From assembly GCA_026261815.1 (NCBI GenBank), contig JAMPIT010000566.1:27243001-27307000 (forward strand): a DNA stretch of 64,000 nt. The letters run 5' to 3'. Below are positions 24,601 to 37,852 of the stretch, one piece after another (the first letter of the stretch is position 1; each line of letters begins with the position of its first letter). The stretch comes from Monarcha castaneiventris obscurior (Eukaryota; Chordata; Aves; Passeriformes; Monarchidae). The translations under genes were made by a program, and so were the position numbers. The notes beneath the pieces are model-generated. The model did no database searches, was not told the DNA's origin, and worked only from the letters and a program-made list of their open reading frames with translations.

Positions 24601-27600
24601 CTACCAAAGCAGTATCAGTGATGTGACAGAATGTTAAGTGCACAATACAATTGCTTAGTGTAAATGTATTCTAAGCTATTATTTGAGGACAGCTTTAAGT
24701 CTGTGTTTCATTGCCCACAGGGCATGGATAGAGTAAAATCTAACCAAACACCGGGGAAACTCTGTTCTTCAGAAGGTCTGAGTGACAGAGATTGGATTCA
24801 CAGTAAACCCAACTTTGACATAAATATCCAGGTTGGATTCCAATTAGAGTGACTTTGCAATCCCATTTGCAAAATTTTCCCTTTGATTTCTTTTTTTTTG
24901 TTGTTCCTTTGCAAATGTAATTGTGGGTAGAAGTGTTTCATGTGACTGATGACTATCAAATTGTCCCTGCTAACAATAATACAGCTTTGAAAAATATTAA
25001 ATGTTGGACCCTCATGTCAAGATGCCATGATGAATTGGAACATTATGTTTATATGATTTTATTTCTTTTTTACTAAAAGGCTAAATTTTTTCCTGTCCCA
25101 TCTGTAAACCACAGTTTCAAAACATTGCTTTTAAGATCTGAAAGGTAAAAACAAAATACTGATACATTTCTTAAAAAGTTCCTGAAATATTCACATTTCA
25201 TTTTCCTATAAAATCTGCATCACTTACAGGCACACAGTAAGTGATTGGGGTCAAGAGTTTTATGGGTATTCATTTGGGCTGACATCAGGAGTTTGACTAA
25301 GCAGCATTACTTGTGGATAATGTGGTTATTTAACATTCATTTCAATAAAATCCTCCATGCAATATATATGACACCCATAGGAAACCTAGAGAACAGAGCA
25401 TAGATATTAGCACTGTAATTTCTTTGATATGCCAGTGTAAGTTATTTGGTCACCCAGATAAGTTTTTTGAATTATCTGTCACTCTTCTGTCTTTGTTTCA
25501 TGCCATTTTGAGACGTGTTGGTAGGTCTGCTAGGCAATTGCATGCTGAAAGTTTAGGCTGATGCTTTCAAAATGCAGTACCTTGTCAGGTAATAAAAGAT
25601 TCATAAAACAGCATATTTATAATACTTTGTTACTACTACTTTAATGAAGAAAAAAGCAGAACAAGGAATAATAGAAAAGATGATATAAAAGTGACTCTTG
25701 CTTTTGTGAAATTTTTTTTTTATTCAATTATTGAAAGAAAAATGAAGCTGCAGGAATGTTCAATGCATTTCTTTTTCCTTCAAAGTTCTCTCAAGTTCTT
25801 CTATTTTCTTATAAGATTGAACAGAGAATAATCAGCCTCCTTCTTAAATACAGATTTCATGTACTGAAACACTAAAGAAGTGCAGAGTCTTAAGATAAGT
25901 ACATAATTGCCCATGAGAGATTCATGTAGGAGGGTTTCCTTGTTAGGTATACCATCTAGCTTCCTGTCATTACAATTTATGCCTTGTTTCATATTTGATC
26001 ATAAGCTCTCAGGGAGAAAACCTATTTTCAAAATATATGCATATGATATGAAGCAAAGCAATCTGTGGGCGTGATGAAACACTGGATTTCATGAAATATT
26101 TCCACAGATAGTTAACTTTTAAAAAATTAGATTTCCTAACATAATATAAAGTGACAAAGCTAAACAAAAAAGCAAACAAAACTGTTAATTGAAATAGGTA
26201 AATTTTTCTATTGCGTTAAAGAATACACTTGTTTTGGAAGCAAAACTATTTGGAGACTTTTTATGCTACTTATATATATTGCATATGTTTAGGAAAAAAC
26301 ATGGGTTTGTTTAAATGCTTTTCTATGAGATAACTTATTAAGCTTCCCAATGGCCTACAAACAGACTGATGTTTATAGTTTCAATAGTCTCATCACTGTC
26401 AGAATATATGAAGGATCAGAAAATCCCTTCCTTGTGGTATAGTTATAGGAAAAAAATACAGGACAAAAAGGAATTGCATCATTTTTACAGATGTAAGAGT
26501 GTATGTTTTGCAGTCCTTGTCAGTATGAATCTTTTTGCTTTTGCTTTTCTAGATACAGAAGTCTATCTTTCTTTTTATTTCCCTTTTTTTTTCTTTTGTA
26601 CAATCAGTTACTTTTCAGAGCACAAAAATCGTAAAAAAATAATGAAGTGGTACCTCAAAGGATGTCATTTTGATGTGCTGCGAGGAGGACAGATTGTTCA
26701 TTAGCTTCATATTCAATACTATTCTTCCTTTTCTTTCAAAGTGTACCCATGATGCTCATAGCAATCAGTGCTGGAATGAACTTCACTCTCCTGCTTCCAT
26801 GTTGAGACAGGCTCTGCATAGAAAGATGTGTACTTTCCTTTTTATCTCTTGTGTAGATCTCTGACACTATTTAAAGTATTTGAAAGAACAGTTGTTGCTT
26901 ATTATACAATGTGATAATTGCATTAGTTGCAGTTTTAGGTGATGACTAAAAAAATTTTTGCCGAATAAATATTATTGCGTAAGAAGAAGATATTGGGCAG
27001 AAAGCAAAAGCTATTTATAGTCACCTTGAACCTCATTTTCAAGTACATTTTTATATATTTTTTCAGTACCAAATGCCTTTACAATTAAGAGGTTCATTAT
27101 CTTCACTAAATTCTGTCCAGTACTAATCAAGTTTGTTTTTTTTTAATGAGATACACATTTGACCATTTTTCCTTCAGCAGATATCATCAGTTAAATGAGT
27201 TGTTCTTACTGGATGTATGAGCTTGTTGTCATCTCGTGCTTATGCAATTCTTCCCCCATGACTAAAATCTTTTCCAGAGAAGACACTGTAAACTTGATAT
27301 TCAGTAACTCTTGGTTCCTATTGCCTTCCACATTTCTCCAATCTGATGCAGCCCACAAAGAGCAACGAGTTTGGAATTCTGGATAGACATAATGAAAGAG
27401 AGTTTCAAAACGCTGCTAGGAAAAATACATCTTTTCACTGTGAAATTTCTAAAGGTAGATTTTTAGGACAGCAGTAGTGCTGTTATAAGCAGACTGAATC
27501 AGAAAGGAAGATTCTCTGAAGACATACTTTCATTTTCTGTATGAAATCTATGAAGTGTTTGTAGATTTGACTGAGTTTACAGTGAGATATTTTGAACACT

Positions 27601-30600
27601 TGAAAATTGTTATCTAAAGTTCACTCCCATTAAACTTAAAGAGAAAAAAGTTTAGCATTTCTTGTAGGCAGTGAGCCAATAGATATGCTCAGTTCATCTG
27701 TCTCTAACAGTCCTTGTTTAGCTATACTAATAGTGAGATGAAAAAAGAAAAAAGAGCAAATTCTTCCTCCACTTTACTACCTAACCATTGGAAGAAAGCC
27801 CTGACAATCATGGAAATTTAATTTAGTCACAAGATTGCTGCAGTATTATAGACATTACCTAAATAACCAAAAATTTTCCCTGTTTTATCACCTTTGTAAG
27901 ACTCTGAGTGACCAAATGTGTCCTTTCAAAATTTATAATGTCCTAAGTATTTGAGAGAAAAAGAAAAATGCCAGTAGTGGTAATGTCAAATACGTATCCT
28001 CAGAGCTGTAAAGTGGTAAGATGTACTGTACTAAATTAGTTCTGTAAAAGCATCTTTGTATTCCTGTGTACTAAGATCACCTTTACCAGAGTCTGGTTGG
28101 TGGTTATGGTAATATGGAAGTGAGGAACAGCAGAACAGGAAAGCAACATGTCCCTTGGAGTAGGAAATTAATCTCACTGAATATGCATACTTACATCAGA
28201 GCTGCTTCTGCTAGGATATTTTTCTGAAAAATTGAGAAAGTAAAGTACTTTAAATGCTTCATTCATCTTACCCTGACATAGATGTCTAAAACAGGTCAGA
28301 TTAATACCTGATGGGTGTCTGTTGAGCATAAACACAAAGGTGAAATGATATAGGCTTCTCTATTTAGACACTGAGGAGATTCCTCAAAAAAAGAAACAAA
28401 GAAAAAAAAGACCATAACCATAAGCAGGTTAATTTGAGATAATGGTATATTTCACTCTCATATTGCTAGCATGAGTCCTGCTTTACTATATCCTAATTTG
28501 ATCCCTCAACACACATTTTTTCCAGCAGTTATGATCTTGATATTTTGAGGGAGCATTGCCCAGCAGTCTCAGCTTTGATTTTGGTTATGTTATGTTATGT
28601 CTGTTTCGATTCTTTTTATAAATCACTTTATGTTTGCTGGTTCTCCATTCCCCATTCATTATTTCTCCTTTGTTAGCGAGTGAACAGCAGCTCTACTAAA
28701 TGTTAATAGCTGTGTATTTCTCTTTTCTTTCTTTCCCTCAGTGAGTACTGCAAACAAATGTAACACATTCTGCCAGTGGCATTGGGGAGGACAGGAGCTG
28801 AACAAGATCCCATGAAGTATTCTCTTTGGAACAGATTGGAGCTCTGAAATCAATATATTTTATGAAGCAATAATACTGAAAAGAATTCCCTCCACAACTG
28901 AGCTCAGGCTTCTTTTAAGTCTGAAAAAGTGGTGCTTTTTTTTCCATATGAAATGTTATCTTTCTGTATCAAAACATTCTCTTGAGAACAGAACATGTGC
29001 GGGGTAACAAGGATCCATGAAGCACAATGAGATTTTCACTGCAAAACAAAGTTCATTTCAATTTCTTGAGGAAATAGAGTGAAAAGAACAGCAGCCTTTT
29101 GTCACCACTGCAATATCAGGAAAACAGTTTACAAGAAATTCACAAAAAGTTAATTAGCTAGAGTGGGAGTGATTTTGACACTTACCTGATATAAATCACA
29201 CTATATGAATGCATGAAATCTAGATTTGATCTAGAAATCTTAAATAGTGATGGGCCACAGTTTTACTGATTTGAAGTAAAAAAATGTTCATGGTGTTCAA
29301 ATTATTACACATCACAATAATATATGTATTAGTTTTGACAGTCATTTGTGACTAGAAGCTAAACAAAGATATTTCCATCTGCATAAAACAGCCAGGATGT
29401 AGGGCTTAGAAAGATCTTTTACTAGCTATGAATGGTCCAGACCCACAGAGAAGGCTTTTATTCATTGGAAAAAGGACCAAAAGTAAACATAATGATCTGA
29501 TATGAATTATTAAATACTTTCTTTGAGTTCAAGCTTTGTGTGCTGCAGCAGAGTTTTCTAAGTAACAGATTTCAATGCACTGGAAAATGGGGGATATGGA
29601 GATTTTTTGTTTGATTTTCTTTTGAGGGGGAATATTTTTTTTTTTAATCAGTTTGAAAATTCCTGTTTTATGCAAGATAGGTAATGGTACAACAGACAGG
29701 ACAGGTTCTCTCCTTCCATGTACTCCTACCTCTCTTTATGAAACCCAAGCCTACAGGAAGGGCAAATAGGACTATAGTTTAATTTTAATTTCAAAATACC
29801 TCTTATTAGGGATATAATAATGTGTGTGATAATTGTAAGAGGGAATTTTGAATACTAAATGTTAGTACTTTTAAAGAGCACAGAAACTGAAATTATATTG
29901 TTCTAACATGAAAATGAGATTAATTCAAACAGACATGAATTCTGTAAATATTTCTAAAATGTTTCTGTGCTCCTAAGATTTCAGTAAAGTAATTTGTTTC
30001 ATTAGCAGCACAGCAAGGAAAAGCAGATGACTTTCAGTTTTGCGTCCTTTGCTACCTGTCACCCTTTCCTCATAGCAAGGGTAACACTAATTCTCCCTTC
30101 TACTGTCACTAGAAATTCTCTCCACCAAAGAAAAGACAACAAATGGTACAATTTGGAGAGAGTTATGTGCATTTGTCTGGCCAGGAAAAGAAGCTCTCCT
30201 TTTGACACAGCCAGGAAAAAATACACATAAATTGCATTTTCTCTGGTTTCTTCCTCAGTGAAGGCACAAATCTGAGACTCTTCTCCAAGATGCCACAAAT
30301 TTTCAGTAAGGTTATAGGGACTCAATTGCCTTTGGTACATCATTACATCTTATAAATAGTTTGATTTGTCTACAGTTTATCACAGGGGGGATCCATAGAC
30401 AAAATGGATAGATGCACAGTGGTATTAAATCTGCCCAGTTTCTACACCGTTTGCTAAAATTACATTTTTATCTTAAAATTAATACATAAGCATCTATAAG
30501 TGAAATTTGTAAATAAACTATCTTTTTAATTTAGGGAGTTGTCATTAGTCTGTCAGGAAACAATTATTCATTATGCAGATCAGTTCTGACTCAAGTCAGA

Positions 30601-31317
30601 CCATTTGACAATATTGCCAGTGATGCAACAGATTCCTTGGCAAAGCTTCTTATTGTCAGAAAGGTTTTCAAGCTTGTGTTGATTTTGGCCTTCTCCTCCA
30701 TGTGCTCTTTTGGCATGAGAGACTTGCAGGACTGATCTCAGGTCCCCACACTAGTTTGTCACTGCTGAAGCAGCACATTTGCACAACAACAATGAAATGC
30801 TGTTTCCATTCCCTTTCTTGGATTTGTTCCTCCTTTTTTTCATTTTTGCTTTTCTTCTTTTTCTTTCAAACTGTGGAGCATTGGCATTGTCTATACAAAT
30901 TTTTATAATACTTTCCCTGAAACACCTTATGTTCCATATTAATTCAGATATTGACCTTGGAGATGGTCCATTTCCTATGTTCCAATTCTTTTCTTGATGA
31001 ACCAACAGGACTGAATAATTCATTCTCACAGGAGAAAAAGAGGGTAAAAAAAAGTCCTCACCTAACAATTGCTCTTTGACATGGAAAGAATGCCAAAAGA
31101 CAAGAGATTACACTGGTACATCCCAAAGGATTACTCTAGAGAAAAGAACGTTATTAATGTAACAACAGAAGAGGTCACATTCATTCTAGCAGACCAAATA
31201 CAATGATTGAGACCAACTCCTTGTACTGGATTTTGGCCTAAAAGTAGTACTGTTTACTTAAGAGAATAGGTTAGTGTTTGCATTGTCATTTAGATGAAAA
31301 GTCAAAACAAGGTCACT
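21686..31317. other. 9.6 kb with no recognised repeat or gene
   Basis: Scanning both strands I find no CR1 3' end, LTR signature or coding exon. The frames here (up to 111 codons at 26369-26704, and opposite-strand frames at 30702-31068) lack motifs. The window's repeats are dense on the right, so the absence here is noticeable. It may reflect chance or constraint. Confidence 0.5.
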
Positions 31318-31705
31318 TGCTTTGTTCAGCCTGGAGAAGAGAAGACTGAGGAGAGACCTCACTGCAGTTACAACTTCCCCATGAGGGGAAGAGGAGGGGC
31401 AGACACTGCTCTCCTCTCTGGTGCCCAGTTACAGGACCCAAGGGAATGGCCTGAGGTTGTGTCAGGGGAGGTTTAGGTTGGGTATTAGAAAAAGATTCTT
31501 CACCCAGAGGGTGGTTGGGCACTGGAACAGCTCCCCAGGGAAGTGGTCACAGCACCAAGCCTGACAGAGTTCAAGAAGCATTTGGGAAATGCTCTTAGGA
31601 ACATGGTGTGGTTTTTTGGGCTGTCCTGTGCAAGGCCAGGAGTTGGGCTTTGATGATCTTTGTGGGTCCCTTTCAGCTCAGGATATTCTATGATTCTACG
31701 AAACA
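31318..31705 (+). mobile_element. CR1 LINE, 3' end
   Basis: This is plus-strand CR1 from 'ttgttcagcctggagaagag' through 'attcttcacccagagggtgg' and 'gggcactggaacagctcccc'. It ends in TATTCTATGATTCTACGA, the diagnostic CR1 3' tandem. It is 5'-truncated near 31318. Overlapping 60-86 codon frames are not genes. Confidence 0.95.
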
Positions 31706-32032
31706 TTTGATTTCTGGGCAAGCAATGGCACTGCACACACAACACACACACACACATCTATTTATAAGAATGAATGTTTGTATATGAAAGCTGTTGAAAT
31801 CACACAGTTTTATCCTATCAAACAGTTTTTTATTTATCACTAGCATAATTCAACACAAAAGTGTGCTGACTGAATTATCTGGAACAACCTGAGCAGTTGA
31901 AACCATCTTGCTGTTGTTTTGAGAGAACCATATTCCTTACAACATTGATACCAATGAACAATGACTACCAAAACCCCCCAAAAAATAAAGTGCCTGGAGC
32001 AGCAGTCCTTAAATAAGAGAGAAATAAGTAAA
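31706..32032. repeat. Short spacer with CA microsatellite
   Basis: A CA dinucleotide run lies at about 31732-31756. The rest, up to the LTR at 32033, shows nothing recognisable. GTAAA at 32028-32032 is the left target duplication of that LTR. Confidence 0.6.
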
Positions 32033-32646
32033 TGTCTTGGGGTGACTCTATGATGTGTATCCCCTATCACGGCTCTACGCCAGAAAATTAGTTTTGTGCC
32101 TTTAAACTGAGCTTAAGAGGGGAGGAAAAAAAATGAACTTTTCAAAGCAAGTTCCCAAGGACACGGAGATAGGGACAGCTCTGCGGTCTCCAGCGGCGGC
32201 AGCACGGGGAGAGCTCCCTGCCTGTCTCTTCAGCCAGTTTTTTGGTTTTTTTCGTTTTTTTTTTTCCTCCAGCGTGTTTCCTAGGACTTTGGTGGGTTTT
32301 TTTCTTTTTTTCCCTCTTCTGGACTGTTTCAACAACATCAGAACACATCGGGAGAACTTCTCTTCAGGCCCGGAGGGGGCCTAAGGCCACCCCCCACGCC
32401 AGCTCTGAGAAGGAGAGACCACACCTACAAGAGGACTCTAATTTCTTCCCAGGTTTTCTCATTATAGTGGGGGGTTTCACTATTTAGTATTATTATCCCT
32501 TTCCTGTGTGTTTGTTAATAAATAGGTTTTATCTCCTTCACTTACCTTTGAGGAATTTCTTTCCCGAACCTGGTGGGGGGAAGGGCGGTTGTAACCTGAT
32601 TTTCTCCCAGAGGATATATAGCTAGATTTTGGCCAAAACCGGCACA
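32033..32646 (+). mobile_element. Solo LTR, 614 bp
   Basis: The LTR starts TGTCTTGGGGTGAC and ends CCAAAACCGGCACA (TG...CA). The exact 5-bp duplication GTAAA lies at 32028-32032 and 32647-32651. AATAAA is at 32517-32522 and a TTTAAA motif near 32102 could be the TATA equivalent, giving plus orientation. Several T-rich tracts alternate with GC-rich sequence, which produces spurious opposite-strand frames (60-83 codons). There is no internal retroviral sequence. It resembles an avian ERV LTR family with 5-bp duplications. Confidence 0.9.
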
Positions 32647-34673
32647 GTAAAATTCAAGTCCTTCAAGGACTCATTCCCAGATCCAAGAGTTATAGCATTA
32701 TCTTGGCTAATATCTCTCATAACAAAGTTGCCCTAGGGCTAGCCCAGAACCCAAGGAGAGAACTAGTGCTAATGCAGCATGGATGATCATTGTAATGCTT
32801 GAGATGGTTCACTCTCCAAGCCTCTATTTACTTCGTAAGGATTCATGAAAAGGAAGAAGAAGAACAATCTCTTCTGGCTAAAAATAGTGGGAAAACATAA
32901 CTAAATACAAGCTAGTGAATACTGAGAAACCAGGGAACTGCTGACAAAAGTCACCTTCTGTATCTATGAGAATTAAAGCATGGCTGGACTCATCATGGGA
33001 ATACAGGTTTGCACAGCCTACCATCTTGGCGTTGTTAGGCTGGTTCTCTTTCCCCAGCATAACTTTGGGGAAACTCTAGCAGCATATGATTAGACTGGAA
33101 TGTGATTTCTTTTTTCATATTCTACATTTCTGTGATTTCAAAAGTATTTATCTTAAGATAGAAACCATAAAAGAATACATAAACACTGAAGTTAATTTTG
33201 GCTCTAATGAATTCAAATACTTCAATTAGATAGCACTGAAAACTTTTTATTTTATTTTGACCTTTTTACCTAGTAGTTTTTTCCTGACTATCATGTAATT
33301 TAATTTATTTTATGTCCATAAAATACAATGGTATTTCACCAATTTTACTTCAGACCATATGAAAAGCCTGTATTTTGCATCCCTCACCCCCTCCTACCTC
33401 CTGCCTGTCTGGTTTTTCCTGACTAAAATTGAATACAAAATATATTTGATAGAGTGGAATATCTGTATTAATCAAATTATACAATCCAATCATAATTATG
33501 GCAATATTTACTAGTTGAATTATACCTCTAATTCTCATAATTACTATTCAGTATGCATTGCACCAAATGTACAGAAGAAATATGGCATTTTTGTTTCATT
33601 ATATGTGATTCAAGGTATGGGGTTTGTGATAAAACTCAGAGAAATAATTAGATAAGAGTGGGCTGAGCAACACTGCCTGAAAAAGTTTGTAAATGAGCAG
33701 TGCAGAGATTTATGATTTCCACACACATTGCAGATCACTGAAGTAAGATAGATGAATATCCAAAACATCATACTGTCAGCACATGACATGTTAAGCCAGA
33801 AGAATATGTGAGTATGAAAACTGTAATGTACCTTAGGATATAAATTATGGTTCATATAACTGGGGGAAAAAAGTCCAAATATACAATCACTTTCAATCTC
33901 TAAGCACTGTTAAATGAGATACACTCCATCGTAATGCTAGAAAAACGTTCTGTCTTACCTCTTGATATATTTACAATCTTGAATTGGGTAATCTGAATAG
34001 TTCCAGTGAGCATGTAAGGATGTCATATGAATAATTGATCATAGAAAAAATAGGAATAAATAATTTTTACCTTAAAAAAACCCCAACCAGCCAACCAGCC
34101 AACCAACCAACCAACCAAATTCCCACCCCCCCCCCCCAAAAAAAAAACACAAAAAACCCAAACAGGCAAAAGAAACCCCCAAGAAAACCTCAAAAGACAT
34201 TTACTTGTAACTTCCAGCTGAGCTGTAAAGAAACAATTTTTCCCCACCTGTTTTCTTCCCTTATTCTGAAAGATTTAAGTGATCACACATCTTCATAAGT
34301 TCTTCTGGTTTTACTCATTTAGCACTTTCTTTGTGTTTGCACTCAGGAAAGGCTTTGTTCTGTTCCAACAACTTACAAAAGAGGAACTTGCATGTGGAAA
34401 GGTGGATGCAAGAGCAGAAGCTACTTCATATCCCTGCCCCAGTTCCAAACAGTATTGAAGATGTAGATGGATCCTCAATATAGGCATAATGAACTTTTAT
34501 CACATAACCTAATATTAAAATATTTTCCACAAACAGACCTGGACTGCATTAATGCCTGCATCTGCTTTCACCAGCCAGTGTCTTTCACTTGTTTCAAAGG
34601 GGTTTGGCTTATCATTTCAGCTTTTCCAGACAGCTGGAGCAGTGCAGACTTGATTTTGGCAAGAGAAACTCAT
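32647..34673. other. AT-rich DNA, no gene seen
   Basis: No repeat family or exon is recognised apart from the A/C-rich tract at 34077-34165. The opposite-strand frames at 34023-34298 are translations of that tract. Confidence 0.5.
34077..34165. repeat. CAAC/poly-C/poly-A low-complexity tract
   Basis: CCAA units are followed by C12 (34126-34137) and A10 (34138-34147), then an A/C-rich tail. Both strands give proline/asparagine or glycine-rich frames that are not genes. Confidence 0.9.
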
Positions 34674-35345
34674 GAAGTCGAACAACCCTAATCTGGGTTA
34701 GGGCAGTCCCATACATGAGTACAGACTGGGGGAAGAATCACTGAAAGCAGTCCTAAGGAGAAGAACTTGGGGGTTCTGGTGGACGAAAAGCTGGACATGA
34801 GCTGGCAATGTGCATTTGCAGCCCAGAAAAGTAATTGTGCCCTGGGCTGCATCCAAAGCAGCATGGCCAGCAGGGCAAGGGAGGGGATCTGCCCCTCTGC
34901 TCTACTCTTGTGAGATCACACCTGGAATACTGTGTCCAGCTCTGGGGTTGCCAATAAAAGAAAGAAGTGGGACCTATTAGAGCCAGTCTAGAGGAAGGTC
35001 ACAAAGATGATCAGAGGGCTCAAGCACCTCTCCAAAGAAAACAGGCTGAGAGCTGGTGTTGTTCAGTCTGGAGAAGAAAATGTTCCAGAAGCACCTCATT
35101 TCAATCTTTCAGTACTAAAAGGAAGTTTATAAAGAAGAGGGATAGTGACTCTACACACTGGCAGACAGCAACAGGACAAGGGTGAACCATTTTAAACTAA
35201 AAGTGGGGAGATTAACATTAGATGTTAAGGAGAAATTCTTCACTGTGAGGGTGGTAAGGCACTGGAACAGGTTTCCCAGAGAAGCTGTGGGTGCCCCATT
35301 CCTGGAGTGTCCATGGTCAGATTGGATGGAGTTCTGAACTCTACC
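34674..35345 (+). mobile_element. CR1 LINE, ORF2 C-terminus and 3' UTR
   Basis: The plus-strand blocks, in order, are 'gggttagggcagtccca', 'ggtggacgaaaagctggac', 'gtgccctgggctgcatcc', 'tggaatactgtgtccagctc', 'ttcttcactgtgagggtggt', and 'ggcactggaacaggtttccc'. The last part of the 3' UTR and the terminal tandem are missing or replaced after about 35345. It is 5'-truncated. Reading frames are broken. Confidence 0.9.
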
Positions 35346-35394
35346 CCAGCTGAAACCAGCACAATGGCGAAGGTAATTAAGCATGTACAATATT

Positions 35395-35572
35395 TTCCAG
35401 AGAGGTTTGTGAGGTCCCCATCCACAGACGTATTCAAAACCCAACCATACAAGGGCTGAGGATTCTGCCCCTTATTTAGTACTGACCCTATTTTGTGCAC
35501 AAGGCTGGGTTGTGGAACAGAAGCCTTCAGAGAACCCTTCCTTCTGCATTATTGTATGATCCTGTAAGATGG
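35395..35572 (+). mobile_element. Second CR1 3' end fragment
   Basis: 'gtttgtgaggtccccatcc', 'tattcaaaacccaacc', a degenerate 'ctgaccctattttgtgc' and terminal 'ttgtatgatcctgtaa' match a different CR1 subfamily 3' UTR on the plus strand. It follows the preceding CR1 by about 50 bp. It may be an independent short insertion or a mosaic 3' end. Confidence 0.75.
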
Positions 35573-37852
35573 CGAGGGAAGATGACAGAATATCTAGTCC
35601 TGTGATATTGAGGTATTTCTTAATAATATTCTGAATAATATTTTTGAAGTACTGTAGGCAAAATTATAACATACAGACTTTCATGAAATGCACAGTTTAG
35701 AATAATCGATATAGAAAAAAATGTTTTTTAAGAACATGCAAACAGAATTTTGTAAATCAACTATTTTATCCTCTCACATTTTAATGTTTGTGTTAACATT
35801 TCTCTGCTGGCTTATCACTGACTATTAGTATTTTTGGAAAAGAAGACTGTAAGAAAATCAAATTAATTAAAAGTTTAGAACAAAATTTCAAAAATGTGCA
35901 GTTAAAAGAGAGGATAAAGAGTGGTTGTAAATCCTAAAATATTGATCACCTTCATCATTTGATAAACTTTTTCCGTACATGAAATGAAAGAACCAAAGAT
36001 TTCTGTGGAAGAAAATAAGGAGTATTTTGCAATGTAGAACTAGCTAAGTGACTTTGATATCTGTATTTCCTAACTCTAATTATCTTATCTATATAATATA
36101 ATATTCTAATGTGATTGTTACCAGTGAAATATTATTAAGGTTATGAAAATAGCCAAAGCAAGAAAACTTATGTGCAGCAACTTTATGAGATTATTTATTA
36201 ATAGTAGTATTTAATTTTATTACAATTCTGCAAGGAAAAAGAGACAAACTCAAATTTATGCAATGTGGAAAAAAATCTAATTAAGTTTCTGCTCCAAGTA
36301 TATAATTTAAACAAGCAGGACAGAGACTTGAAAATCAAAAAATGTTCTTTCCAAGACACATCAAAAACCTGCCTAAAGCTATTTAAAGACACTGGACAAA
36401 TTCCATTATTTGGCAAATAATCTGCCATGAGGCTGTCCAATAGAAATCTCAGCTTTTTTCAGGACATCATCCTATTTGAAAATTGCATACCATTAAGTCT
36501 TATATATTTCCTTCTTATTTTTAGAAGGTCTAAACAATTTTTTTATTAAGCATATTTTTGATATCAATCTACTTGAACGATATATGTATGTATATATTTA
36601 ATGTTTCTTATAAACTATACTTTAAAAAGTGGATAAGAGTAAAAAATCTATATGCATGTAAATAAAGACACAGTCAGTTGACAGTACCTTACTTCTCAGT
36701 TTTGAAATACTGCACTGCTGTTTGGACCTAGAGAAGTTAACTGAGAGCATATTGATTAGGATAGCTTTCATAGGAAACAGATTAAAAACCATGTTGAAAT
36801 AACTAAAATGGATTTCAGAAGCAGAAACTCTACCTCTGTGGGTGAAGGGCTAGACAGGTGCTGAAGTAGGGGTTCTTTGAGTGACATCAGTAACAGTACC
36901 TAAATCTTCCTTTGTGTTTGGCTTGACTTCTAAAAATTCCAGATTATTTATTATGAAAATTTATGTGAGGATTGTCTCTTTAGCAGAGAAATAAAAATAG
37001 ACACATATACATACATATACAGACATGTTTAAATAAGATATATGCTATTTAAAAATGAGTGTGTTTTTTTTAAAGAATTCACTCACCCATCATTTTGAGA
37101 TGAACTGATAAAATGCAGAAAACATGTCCTTCATTATTTCCCAGAAGAAAGATGAGATAGATTTAGCATACTGAATTAGACACCACTTAAGGACACACTC
37201 TTTTACAAATTGAATAGATCCAGTTTTGAAATATGCGAAAAATTTTATTAGGAACACTTACTGAATATTTCTTTTGTCAGCTAAAAATATTACCTTTAGC
37301 ACAGTATATTTCAAGTAATTTTGTATTTTAATAACAGACTAGTACCAGATCATATTACATTCATATATCTATTTGCAAAGTGCTAAGACATACAACAATA
37401 ATTTTGTGTCTCTGTTACTGTTCTGCACCTTGTCCATATACAATATGCTCCTCTAATGAAAATAAATCACTCATGATTGGAACCCACTATTTTCTGGGCT
37501 TATCAGACTCATGTTCAAGTAATGCTCTCCGTGTCTATATGGATACTTCGACATTGTTTCTATTCCATGTACAGTTTGATTTCGAAGTGCATTATTTTTG
37601 GTAAAACAGAAGCTTGAGCTATAAAGTTCTCAGGGATAGAAGAGCTTTTGCATACCTTTGTATCTCAAGCATGTGCATTATTTTATTTCTTCTTCCACTA
37701 TTTCCAATGAGATGCAAAAGTTTTCTGTTAATTTGTACTGTTTGCAGAGCCTAGCACTTGTGCATGGATTCAGAGGCACTGCTTAATGTACAAGGGAAAC
37801 AGAAGCTAAGGTTCAGTCAAATTCTTGCTTCTCTGCAGAGGTGGTGTGTAGA
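35573..37852. other. AT-rich DNA, no gene seen
   Basis: No repeat or gene is recognised. A short TA/TG-rich run lies near 36580-36600. The frame at 37380-37604 is unsupported. Confidence 0.5.

Noticed and set aside
26369..26704. 111-codon plus-strand frame with hydrophobic stretches
   Set aside because: Phe/Leu/Ser-rich translation is expected from T-rich DNA. I see no conserved motif and no exon boundaries.
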